Source of the DNA: Bradyrhizobium arachidis
Lineage (GTDB): Bacteria; Pseudomonadota; Alphaproteobacteria; Rhizobiales; Xanthobacteraceae
Length of the DNA: 64,000 nucleotides
Direction of reading: 5' to 3'
NCBI RefSeq assembly: GCF_024758505.1
Contig: NZ_CP077970.1
Location: forward strand, 8,494,001 to 8,558,000
Positions 44,588 to 52,377 of the stretch are shown in pieces. The notes under the pieces are model-generated. The model was not told where the DNA came from. It made no database searches and saw nothing but the letters and a program-made list of their open reading frames with translations. Positions within the stretch are counted from its first letter, which is position 1. Every line of letters begins with the position of its first letter. Position numbers and translations under genes: made by a program.

Positions 44588-45550
44588 TCAGCTGCGGAAC
44601 ATCGTCTTGGGATCGAAATCGATGTCCATGTACTTCCACTGCTCGTACGTCTCTGTACGCAGCATGTTGTAGGGCTGGCCCTGAAGCACGGCGCGCACGG
44701 CGGCATCGGCCGCGGCTTGATAGCGCGTCGACGTTCCGGTCGAGACAACCTGCGGCGGCTGGGTCAGCCGGCGATCGGGACCAAGGTGAATGCGCACCGT
44801 GACGAACAGTTCTTCGGGATGCTCGATGCCGGGCTGGACGTTCCAGAGACTCGCAAGGCGCGCCCGCATCGCGTCAAGCTCGGACTGCGACAGCGTCGCG
44901 GCCGTGCCGCGCGCGGTGCCGAGCGAGGCGGATGCGTTCAACGTCGTGCCGGTGATCGCCTGACGCGTGGGATCGCGCTTGTCGATCAGCGCGGCGATCT
45001 TGGTCTGGTCGAAGACGCGCTCCTGCTTCGGCTTCGGCGGTTGCGGCTGAGCCTGCTGCGCGGGCTTGGTCTCCTGCTTCGGCGTCGGCTTCTTGGCTTC
45101 CTGCTTCTTGATCGCCTCGGCGATCGGATCTTCCTTGGCCGGGTCAGGCTTCTTTTCAGCCTGCTTCTGCTCTTCCTTCGGCTTGTTCTCGACGACCGGT
45201 TTTGGCGGATCGGGCTTCTTCTCGACCGGCTTCTCCACCGGCTTCGGCGGCGGCTGATCGGGCGCGGACGAGGTGACGATTTCCTTCTTCTCGGTCACCT
45301 TGCCGATATTGTCCTCGACGGGTTTTGCCTCGGCAACCTTCTCGACCATCGGCTTCGGCTTGTCCTTCTCGCCGGTCTTGATGCCCTGCGTGATCTTGGA
45401 CAATTGGTCGGCGGAGATAATGTCGACCGGAAGCGATTCCATGGGCGGGGCTTCCATCGAGCGCGACGAAAAGGTGACCATCCCCCACCCAAGCACGAGG
45501 ACATGGAGGGCAATCGACGCAACGAGTGTCTTGTCGACGTTCACCTTCAC
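44588..45550 (-). CDS. tolA: Tol-Pal protein TolA
   Basis: A 320-residue inner membrane protein: one N-terminal anchor (VASIALHVLVLGWGMVTFSS, about 10-29), a long Lys/Pro/Glu-rich periplasmic spacer (about 60-190), and a C-terminal TolA/TonB domain (ELDAMRARLASLWNVQPGIE ... VRIHLGPDRRLTQPP). It transmits proton-motive force from TolQR to TolB-Pal. Four bases separate it from tolR. Confidence 0.92.
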   Translation of the reverse strand: MKVNVDKTLVASIALHVLVLGWGMVTFSSRSMEAPPMESLPVDIISADQLSKITQGIKTGEKDKPKPMVEKVAEAKPVEDNIGKVTEKKEIVTSSAPDQPPPKPVEKPVEKKPDPPKPVVENKPKEEQKQAEKKPDPAKEDPIAEAIKKQEAKKPTPKQETKPAQQAQPQPPKPKQERVFDQTKIAALIDKRDPTRQAITGTTLNASASLGTARGTAATLSQSELDAMRARLASLWNVQPGIEHPEELFVTVRIHLGPDRRLTQPPQVVSTGTSTRYQAAADAAVRAVLQGQPYNMLRTETYEQWKYMDIDFDPKTMFRS

Positions 45551-45554
45551 CGAC

Positions 45555-46007
45555 TTAAGTCCCCTGCTCCACTTCGGTGACGAGCGCCAGCTTCTTGAAG
45601 CCGGCGCCGGACAGCCGGCCCATCACCTGCGCCACCGTGCCGTAATCGGCCTTCTTGTCGGCGCGCATGTAGATACGTTCCTCGAGGCCGCCGCGGGCAT
45701 CCGTAATCGCCTTCAACTTCGGGATCAGCTCGTTGATCGCGACCTCGGTGTCGTTGATGAAAACCTTGCCCTTGGAATCGACCGAGAGCTGCAGCGGCTT
45801 CTGATCGTTGGTCTCGAGGCTCTTGGCCTGGCTCTGCGGCAAATCGAGCGGCACGCCGACCGTGAGCAGCGGCGCCGACACCATGAAGATGATCAGCAGC
45901 ACCAGCATCACGTCGACCATCGGCGTGACGTTGATTTCGGCCATGACCGGCTTGCGCCGGCTGCGGCGGCCGCCGCCACCGGACGAACTGGCTACGTTCA
46001 TCGCCAT
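45555..46007 (-). CDS. tolR: Tol-Pal protein TolR (ExbD family)
   Basis: A 150-residue protein with a cytoplasmic N-terminus, a single membrane helix carrying the functional Asp ([19 protein letters not shown], Asp near 32) and a periplasmic domain ([20 protein letters not shown] ... [20 protein letters not shown]). It forms the proton channel with TolQ. Part of tolQRAB. Confidence 0.95.
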   Translation of the reverse strand: MAMNVASSSGGGGRRSRRKPVMAEINVTPMVDVMLVLLIIFMVSAPLLTVGVPLDLPQSQAKSLETNDQKPLQLSVDSKGKVFINDTEVAINELIPKLKAITDARGGLEERIYMRADKKADYGTVAQVMGRLSGAGFKKLALVTEVEQGT

Positions 46008-46046
46008 GATCTGAAGCCCACGCTCAAGCCCATACTATACCGTCCG

Positions 46047-46763
46047 TTACGCCCGCTCGTCGATCTGGCGGGACAGGATGGCCGAAAATTCATCCGCAAA
46101 GCCCTCCAGCCGCTGGGCCTGCCGGTTCACCTCGGACGTGAACTTATTGTAGAAAATAGTGGCAGGAATGGCGGCGATAAGGCCGATGGCGGTCGCAAAC
46201 AGCGCTTCGGCAATACCGGGCGCGACCACCGCCAGAGAGGTATTTTTCGAGGCCGCGATCGACTGGAAGCTCGACATGATGCCCCAGACGGTGCCGAACA
46301 GGCCGACGAAGGGGCCGGCGGAGCCGACGGTGGCGAGCACCAGCAGGCGGCGCTCCAGCCGCTCGATCTCGCGGGAGATCGAGACGTTCATGACCTTTTC
46401 GATGCGCATCTGCAGGCCCGCGACCGAGCGGGCATGGCTTTCGAAGGACCGCTTCCACTCGCGCATCGCCGCCACGAAGCAGGCGGCCATCGAATGCGTC
46501 GGCTTGGCCGAGAGCGTGCGATAGAGCTCTTCGATCGACTCGCCGGACCAGAACGCCTGCTCGAAACGATCCATCGAGCGGCGGGTGCGGGCATAGAGGA
46601 AGATCTTGTCGATCGCGATCGCCCAGACCCAGACCGAGCAGGCCAAGAGTCCCAGCATGACCGCCTTCACGATCCAGTGAGCCTGCCAGAACAGCGCAAT
46701 CAGCGACACGTCGGCGGAAGCCGCGACCGGAAGGGCTGACTGAGCGACGTCGGCCGGATTCAT
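46047..46763 (-). CDS. tolQ: Tol-Pal protein TolQ (ExbB family)
   Basis: A 238-residue inner membrane protein of the MotA/ExbB/TolQ family with three membrane segments (about 32-50, 142-162, 178-195) and the motif TVGSAGPFVGLFGTVWGIMS. The ATG at 46763 follows GAGAGGAT. First gene of tolQRAB. The upstream 357 bases are the probable promoter region. Confidence 0.95.
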   Translation of the reverse strand: MNPADVAQSALPVAASADVSLIALFWQAHWIVKAVMLGLLACSVWVWAIAIDKIFLYARTRRSMDRFEQAFWSGESIEELYRTLSAKPTHSMAACFVAAMREWKRSFESHARSVAGLQMRIEKVMNVSISREIERLERRLLVLATVGSAGPFVGLFGTVWGIMSSFQSIAASKNTSLAVVAPGIAEALFATAIGLIAAIPATIFYNKFTSEVNRQAQRLEGFADEFSAILSRQIDERA

Positions 46764-47120
46764 AGGCAGTATCCTCTCAAGGCGATCGATCCACGTCTTC
46801 CCGGGAGCAAAATGGGCTGCCGGATCCCCAAGGCCACGCACCCACGGCGCGGCTCGCAAGCCCGCTCAAAGCCTTGTCTTTTCGGTTTGCAGCGGCCCGT
46901 CCGAAGCCGGCCGTCTGCTTTCCCCGCCAAGATGTCAAAACTAAGGGCTCCGGGCGCGACTTTTACGCATGTACCAGACGCCAGCGATAGTTAATGCGGG
47001 GTTACCGCAGCCGAATTTGGCTGCCGGAATGGCTGGCGGTGCAGGGAGTTGGGCCGGGTGCTCTGGCTGGATTGGACCTGCCGGGCCCGCAAGTTGAGCC
47101 TGGTTCCCTCCCCCTTGCCT
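46764..47120. other. Probable tol operon promoter region
   Basis: 357 bases without a convincing gene. TTAA-N7-TTAC at 46991-47005 is one base off the CtrA consensus, 228 bases before tolQ. I see no other motif. Confidence 0.35.
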
Positions 47121-48665
47121 CTATTCCGCGGCCTGAACGCTGGGCGGGATCTGGATCGGCTCGAGCGGAGATACGGCGGGCCCATTGAGCGCAGTACCAT
47201 CAGGCGCGAATTGAGACCCGTGGCAGGGGCAATCCCAGCATTGCTCCAGCGAGTTCCAATGCACGACGCAGCCAAGATGGGTGCAGCTTGCCGACAGCAG
47301 GTGCAATTCGCCGTGGCGGTCGCGGCAGGCGGCAATCTTCTTCAATCCGCTGCGAACCAGCCGGCCCTCTCCCAAGCGAAGCCGCTCCACCGAGGCTAGT
47401 GCCTCGGCGCCGAGATATTCCGCAATGTTCTTCAGCGGCGTGATGTTCTCGCTGATGAAGGTGGTGATGCTCTTGGAGATCTTGCGCTCGGGCAGATAGA
47501 CGGCCTCCCAGCTGTTGCCGCCGATCGTAATCAGATCCGCAATCAGCAGGCCCGCCACCAGGCCATTGGTCATGCCTTGTCCGGAATCGCCGCTGACGAG
47601 AAAGACATGCGCTTCGTCCGGGCTGCGTCCGACGAAGCCGGTGAAGTCCGTGGGTTCGAGCACTTGGCCCGACCAGCGATGGGTGATCCCGCCGATCATC
47701 GGCAACCGCGCGCGCGTCCATTGTTCGAGTGCGGAAAAGCGCGCCTGACCATCGTCGGCCTCGCCGGACTTGTGGTCTTCACCGCCGACGATCACGATGT
47801 CCTCATCCGCCGAACTAGGCTGCAGGCGGACATAGTGATAGGGATCGAGCGTGTCCCAATACAGCGCATCCAGCAGCGAACCGACCGGGACCTTGGCTGC
47901 AATCACATAGGTGCGATAGGGCGCCTGTTTGGTATGGATCGGTACGCGCAGATTGACTGGCGAGTTCGTCGCGACAACGACGTCCGTGACCCGCACCTCG
48001 CCGCCTGACGTCTTGAGAACGATTTCTCCGCGGCCGCGCTCGATCGTCTCGACGCAGGTGTCACCGTAAAGCCTTGCGCCGAGCCGATGCATCGCTTTGG
48101 CCAATCCGGCAAGATATTTGGTCGGATGAAAGCGGGCCTGCCGGGGGAAACGAAGCGAGCGCGCAAGACCGCCTTGATGGATGGGTGTCGGATCGCTGCA
48201 AAACTCGACGGGGATTCCCAGCTTCCTGCAGCTTTCGAATTCCTCGTCCAGATGCGATGGCAACGTCTCCGGCGCCAACACCCAATAGCCATCGACGCGG
48301 CGGAAATCGCAGTCAATTCCCTCGGCAGACTGGATCGCCTGCGCGCGGTCGATCGCGGCGACGACGCTCTGATAGTACAGCCGTGCGCAATCCTCACCCC
48401 GAACCCTGATCAACTCCTTGTAGTCGTCGTCCAGGGCCGTTGCCAGATGGGCGGTGGTGCGCGCCGTCATTCCGCTGCCAATTCTGCCGCGGTCGAGCAC
48501 GATGACCGAGCGCCCGCGCGCGGCCAGCTCATAGGCAACCGACAGGCCGGCGATGCCGGCGCCGACGACACCGACGTCGGCACGCTCCTGACCCGAGAAG
48601 CGCGAAGCCGCCGGGATGAATGTCTCCATCCAAAGCGACTTGGTTTCCTCATCCAGCACGTTCAT
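47121..48665 (-). CDS. FAD-dependent oxidoreductase with C-terminal Rieske domain
   Basis: A 514-residue fusion. The DAO-type flavoprotein part starts with the nucleotide motif VGVVGAGIAGLSVAYELAAR (about 31-50) and has DSGQGMTNG near the end. The C-terminal Rieske domain (about 425-510) has CTHLGC and CPCHGSQF, giving both His and both Cys ligands. Such proteins probably move electrons between flavin and the 2Fe-2S cluster; the substrate is unknown. The ATG at 48665 follows GAGAGGA. No cytochrome or reductase gene is adjacent. Confidence 0.9.
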   Translation of the reverse strand: MNVLDEETKSLWMETFIPAASRFSGQERADVGVVGAGIAGLSVAYELAARGRSVIVLDRGRIGSGMTARTTAHLATALDDDYKELIRVRGEDCARLYYQSVVAAIDRAQAIQSAEGIDCDFRRVDGYWVLAPETLPSHLDEEFESCRKLGIPVEFCSDPTPIHQGGLARSLRFPRQARFHPTKYLAGLAKAMHRLGARLYGDTCVETIERGRGEIVLKTSGGEVRVTDVVVATNSPVNLRVPIHTKQAPYRTYVIAAKVPVGSLLDALYWDTLDPYHYVRLQPSSADEDIVIVGGEDHKSGEADDGQARFSALEQWTRARLPMIGGITHRWSGQVLEPTDFTGFVGRSPDEAHVFLVSGDSGQGMTNGLVAGLLIADLITIGGNSWEAVYLPERKISKSITTFISENITPLKNIAEYLGAEALASVERLRLGEGRLVRSGLKKIAACRDRHGELHLLSASCTHLGCVVHWNSLEQCWDCPCHGSQFAPDGTALNGPAVSPLEPIQIPPSVQAAE

Positions 48666-49237
48666 GGGATTTGTCCTCTCGCGGACAAACGAAAGGCAAA
48701 GCACAAGCGTTCCCTTGTCGGGGATCGAGGGGCCGCGGCGTTTAGACCACGCGCACCGACAAGGTCCGCCTGCCCCGACTGAGCCTTAGCAAGCCGCGAA
48801 AATGGAGAAGGATCGCTTCCCCATGCACCAGCGCGTCGGCGCGGGCGAGCCCGATCGGAAAGGGGCAGCCATGGCGACAGGAACCTGTCTTTCTGCGGGA
48901 CATTGCTCCCAAAAATCATTTTGGCGAGGTTTTGTCATGAGCATCAATCCCTCGTGGCGGTGATGAACACAATCGGCGCGCCGCCTAGTAGATCATCGTC
49001 ACTGTTGGCGTAACCCGCCTCGTCCGTTGCCGCGGACCCGGCGGATTGCGCTTGCCCGATCGACGCGCCAAGCGCCGGCACCACAGATATGCAGTTTGTG
49101 CCTGACGTGACGACCATGTGACCTTGAGCGCTGTTGTCTTTGCCTGCAAGCCGCGTGAGAGTGCTGGTGGGCCGCTCGTCAAACAACTGATGGTAGTGGC
49201 TGGCGAACTGCCCGAGGACGTCACACGGGAGATCCGC
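48666..49237. other. Intergenic region, largely featureless
   Basis: 572 bases. There is a short dyad GACAGG-AA-CCTGTC at 48876-48889 and a weak minus-strand frame (48944-49117, MVVTSGTNCISVVPALGASI) with AAGG before its ATG. Neither is convincing. The promoter of the following gene is presumably here. Confidence 0.35.
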
Positions 49238-49525
49238 ATGGAACAGATTCTGATCAACCTCGTTGCGGGCGCGCTTGGTGGAATCGGCGCGGGGAAGTCG
49301 TCGCCGACATTCGATCTCGGAATGGCAGGCAACATCATATCCGGTTTGGTCGGCGGCGGCGTGCTCGGACAGATCGCGACGTTGCTGCTGCCGTCCGTCT
49401 TGGCCGCGGCGCAATCGGGAAATCTGAGCGTCGGCGGGATTGTGTCACAGGTTGTCGCCGGCGGCGCCGGCGGCGCGATCCTCACCGCGATCATCGGAGC
49501 CATCAAGAACAAGGCTGCCGCCTGA
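49238..49525 (+). CDS. Small glycine-rich membrane protein (95 aa)
   Basis: MEQILINLVAGALGGIGAGK, then repeated Gly-rich hydrophobic segments (GMAGNIISGLVGGGVLGQIA, IVSQVVAGGAGGAILTAIIG), reminiscent of GlsB/YeaQ-like or glycine-zipper membrane proteins. The ATG at 49238 follows GGGAGA. Converges on the SCO gene. Function unknown. Confidence 0.65.
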   Translation: MEQILINLVAGALGGIGAGKSSPTFDLGMAGNIISGLVGGGVLGQIATLLLPSVLAAAQSGNLSVGGIVSQVVAGGAGGAILTAIIGAIKNKAAA

Positions 49526-49547
49526 TCCATCGACCAAGCGCCGGGCC

Positions 49548-50051
49548 CTACCCCTTCGCGAGGTGACCGCGGATACGCTCGATGATCCTGCCTGCTTCGG
49601 TCGCGTCGGGGAAATGATCGAGATAGTTGCCGCCCGGGTCGAGGAAGTAGGCAATGGCCGTGTGGGCGATTTGATAGCCGTCCGGATCGGCGGGGTCAGA
49701 CTTGCGCTGTGCAAAGACCCGGAAGGATGTCTTCGCTTCCTCGATAGCTTGTTCGGGACCGGTGAGACCCAGGAAGCGGGGATAGCCCGTCTCCAGAAAG
49801 GTCTTCATCGCTTGCGGCGTATCGCGGGCCGGATCAACCGTGATGTAAAGCGGCTTGATCCGGCGCGCACCTTCATCGCCCAGGGTCTCGAGGACTCCGG
49901 ACAGTTTTGTCAAAGCGCGAGGGCAGACCACGCGGCACGAGGTGAAACCGAAATAGACCAGTTGAAACCAGCCGTGAAAATCCTTCTCCGTGGCCTGCTT
50001 GCCGAAATGGTCGGTCAGGGTGAAGACCGGGTGGCCTGGTGCTCCTACCAT
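49548..50051 (-). CDS. SCO1/SenC family protein without signal or anchor
   Basis: A 167-residue thioredoxin-fold protein with the copper/redox motif CRVVC (near 39-43) and the conserved His in YQIAHTAIAYFLD. SCO proteins deliver copper to the CuA site of oxidases. Unlike typical members there is no N-terminal membrane anchor or signal. The start overlaps the stop of the dehydratase/isomerase-like gene by seven bases (ATGGTAG), so it is translated as part of that unit and may be cytoplasmic. Confidence 0.85.
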   Translation of the reverse strand: MVGAPGHPVFTLTDHFGKQATEKDFHGWFQLVYFGFTSCRVVCPRALTKLSGVLETLGDEGARRIKPLYITVDPARDTPQAMKTFLETGYPRFLGLTGPEQAIEEAKTSFRVFAQRKSDPADPDGYQIAHTAIAYFLDPGGNYLDHFPDATEAGRIIERIRGHLAKG

Positions 50052-51568
50052 GCAAGGACGAGGCTCGTGCGGCGGGACATGTTGAAGCGCATCTCCAACT
50101 GATCTCCTGCAACGATCACGCGCGGCGTATCAGCCGCGTCGTGTATGATTTCGGGCATGCCCGCCTGAACCGCGTTGTCAAAGACGAGGACGACGTCGGC
50201 TGCGCCTGCGACGGGGTCAAGCGCGAGCGCGAGCATGCGCCGCCCCGCATCATAGGTCGCGCGGCGTACATTGATGCCCTTTGAGAGCGAAGCCAGCGCC
50301 GGTGCCGCGAAATGGGCGTCGCTCAGCGGTCCCTCGAACAGTTTGCGTAAGCCATCCTTCACGTTGAGGCGCGCATAGCCAAGCAACACATTGCCGGTGT
50401 GCGGATCCATCACGGAGAGCCGGCCCTGCGCGTCGAAATGCTCATCCCGACGCGGATAATAATAGGCGCCGTTCTCGCGCACGGGATTCATGAACCGGTC
50501 GGCGTAGCCCAAGAGACGGGTCAGCGTTTCCTCATCGCCGACTTCAGCCGCCGCAACTGCGGCCCAGCCATGATCGCGTGCGGAGATGACCGGCGACATG
50601 TCGAGCTTGCGCTGGACCGCGGGCCGGATCCACAGCGTGTCGTGCGGCGCCGCCACGCTCCATTGGGCGATGTGCACAGGAAAGCGCTCCTCGACCAAAG
50701 CGGGCTTCCAGGCATGCATGAGAGCCGCGAGCCAGAAATCGACCCAGGGCGCTTCGGGCGGCGTCACCACCACCCGTTCCTTTTCCATGACCATCATGTT
50801 GAAATGGCCATCCGCGGTGACGACGCCGAAATCCGCCCAGGCCTTGTCATAGCCGTCCATCACGTCCTTGGCGTGGGAGGTGCCGTAGACCAGGTCATGC
50901 ATGCGGAAGCCGATGATGGCCGGCTGATTGCATATCTGGAAGACGCAATTGGGTTCACAGGCGATGCCGAGGAAGCCTCGCTCGACCATGGCCCAATAGA
51001 GATGCTCGTTGAGTGAGCGCTCGTCATATGAGAAACGCAGGCTCCCGTCGCCCCAGAACATGGCCTGTACCGCGAAGGTCAACGCGCCTTCCTTCGCATA
51101 GCGGACGTCGCGAAAGAGATAGCGGTACATCAGCGCCATCGACTGGATGTAGGCGCTGTACATGATGTTGTCCTTGCCGACCGGATTCCATTGCGCCGGC
51201 AGCTCACCCTGGTTGCGATTGATCGGCCCGTTGCCGGTGCTGACATAGTGCCAATAGGCCCAGACATCGGGCGACAGCATCTTTTCGATCAACTGCTCGA
51301 AGGGTCGCTTGAAGAGGCCCGGCGCCGCCGGCAGGCGATGCACGTGAGTGAGTGCCAGCGCGTAGCTCATATAGGCGAGCTGGAATCGCAGGCCGCCAAA
51401 GTCCTCCTGCATCGTCGTCGGGCCTTGCATGCCAGACCAGTCGTCCGGAAGCTGGCCAGCCAGGTTGAGCATCCGGCGCAACGCGCCGACTTGCAGGTCA
51501 TCGAGCTCGGGGAGCGACGCCGCCCATTTCAGCGGAGCGGCGATGCTGGACTCTGCGTTCGTGGCCAA
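50045..51568 (-). CDS. Linalool dehydratase/isomerase-like protein
   Basis: A 507-residue protein resembling the (alpha/alpha)6-barrel linalool dehydratase-isomerase family. It has MQEDFGGLRFQLAYMSYAL (Asp56), KDNIMYSAYIQSMALMYRYL, and CEPNCVFQICN with Cys204 and Cys213 nine residues apart and Phe210 between, the spacing of the Cys171/Phe177/Cys180 set I recall for the Castellaniella enzyme. Unlike that enzyme I see no signal peptide. The reaction is inferred only: hydration or isomerisation of an alcohol/alkene. It is divergent from a TetR gene and overlaps a SCO gene. Confidence 0.72.
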   Translation of the reverse strand: MATNAESSIAAPLKWAASLPELDDLQVGALRRMLNLAGQLPDDWSGMQGPTTMQEDFGGLRFQLAYMSYALALTHVHRLPAAPGLFKRPFEQLIEKMLSPDVWAYWHYVSTGNGPINRNQGELPAQWNPVGKDNIMYSAYIQSMALMYRYLFRDVRYAKEGALTFAVQAMFWGDGSLRFSYDERSLNEHLYWAMVERGFLGIACEPNCVFQICNQPAIIGFRMHDLVYGTSHAKDVMDGYDKAWADFGVVTADGHFNMMVMEKERVVVTPPEAPWVDFWLAALMHAWKPALVEERFPVHIAQWSVAAPHDTLWIRPAVQRKLDMSPVISARDHGWAAVAAAEVGDEETLTRLLGYADRFMNPVRENGAYYYPRRDEHFDAQGRLSVMDPHTGNVLLGYARLNVKDGLRKLFEGPLSDAHFAAPALASLSKGINVRRATYDAGRRMLALALDPVAGAADVVLVFDNAVQAGMPEIIHDAADTPRVIVAGDQLEMRFNMSRRTSLVLAW

Positions 51569-51654
51569 AGGCGCCTCCTCTCTCTGGGGCGGGCGTGCAA
51601 CGCTAGTGCGGTCGACGCCTTTCTGACTGCCCTCTCATTAAATTATACATATTT

Positions 51655-51687
51655 TGTCATTATGGACATATTTTGTCAATTTGGACA
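51655..51687. promoter_or_regulatory. Tandem TGTC-N6-GACA operator
   Basis: TGTC-ATTATG-GACA at 51655-51668 and TGTC-AATTTG-GACA at 51674-51687: two copies of the same inverted repeat with a 19-base period, inside a longer direct repeat (ACATATTTTGTCA twice). They lie between the isomerase-like gene and the TetR gene, which is the likely ligand. Confidence 0.7.
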
Positions 51688-51729
51688 ATGAGACTTCCCA
51701 AGGCAGACGCAACTTCCTATGGAATCTGC

Positions 51730-52377
51730 ATGAGCAGGCGGCAAGAAATCGGGGCCGAGCGCCGGGAGCGCACGCGGCAGAAACTGTTGGCAGCGAGTGC
51801 GCGCGTGGTCGCAGAGCTCGGCGAGAAGAGGGCCAATATCGACGATTTCATTCGCGCAGCGGGCGTCGCGCGCGGAACGTTCTACAACCACTATTCCACG
51901 CGCAAGGAACTGCTCGACGATCTCTGGTCATCCGCAGGCCGCGCCCCTTTCCTTCAGATCCATAGAACCTGCGAAAGCCTGGAAGATCCCGCCGAACGGA
52001 TCGCGACCGAGGCACGGCTCGTGTTCGCGTGCGCGGCCCGGAACGAGACCTGGGGATGGCTCGTCTATTCGATGTCGGCCGACAACGAGGCTGTTTCGGA
52101 GGATCTTCTGCAATATCCGAGGCCTGATCTGGAGATCGGCCGCAAGCAGGGTCGCTTCCAGTTCGACGACCTGATGGCGGCGTGCGATCTCGTCGTCGGT
52201 TCGGTCCGTTGGGGTCTGCGCGCAGTGCTCCAGGAAGGTCGGCCAGTTCGCAGTGGCGATGCCCTGTGCGTGATGCTGCTGAAGGCGCTCGCGATCGATG
52301 ATGCAGAAGCTCATGAGATCGTTGCCCGCCCGATACCCGAGCTCGTCGAGCCTGTGGTGAGCGGTCATGCGCCCTGA
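51730..52377 (+). CDS. TetR/AcrR family transcriptional regulator
   Basis: A 215-residue regulator with helix-turn-helix (QKLLAASARVVAELGEKRAN ... GVARGTFYNHYSTRKELLDD, about 18-66) and a C-terminal helical domain. ATG 51730 (MSRRQEI) is preferred, because ATG 51688 lies right after the operator. It probably represses itself and the divergent isomerase-like/SCO operon. Its end overlaps the gamma-glutamyltransferase frame by 11 bases if that starts at 52367. Confidence 0.85.
   Translation: MSRRQEIGAERRERTRQKLLAASARVVAELGEKRANIDDFIRAAGVARGTFYNHYSTRKELLDDLWSSAGRAPFLQIHRTCESLEDPAERIATEARLVFACAARNETWGWLVYSMSADNEAVSEDLLQYPRPDLEIGRKQGRFQFDDLMAACDLVVGSVRWGLRAVLQEGRPVRSGDALCVMLLKALAIDDAEAHEIVARPIPELVEPVVSGHAP

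Noticed and set aside
46991..47005. CtrA box before tolQ
   Set aside because: TTAA-N7-TTAC misses one consensus base and lies 228 bases from the start codon, so it is only noted in the intergenic entry.
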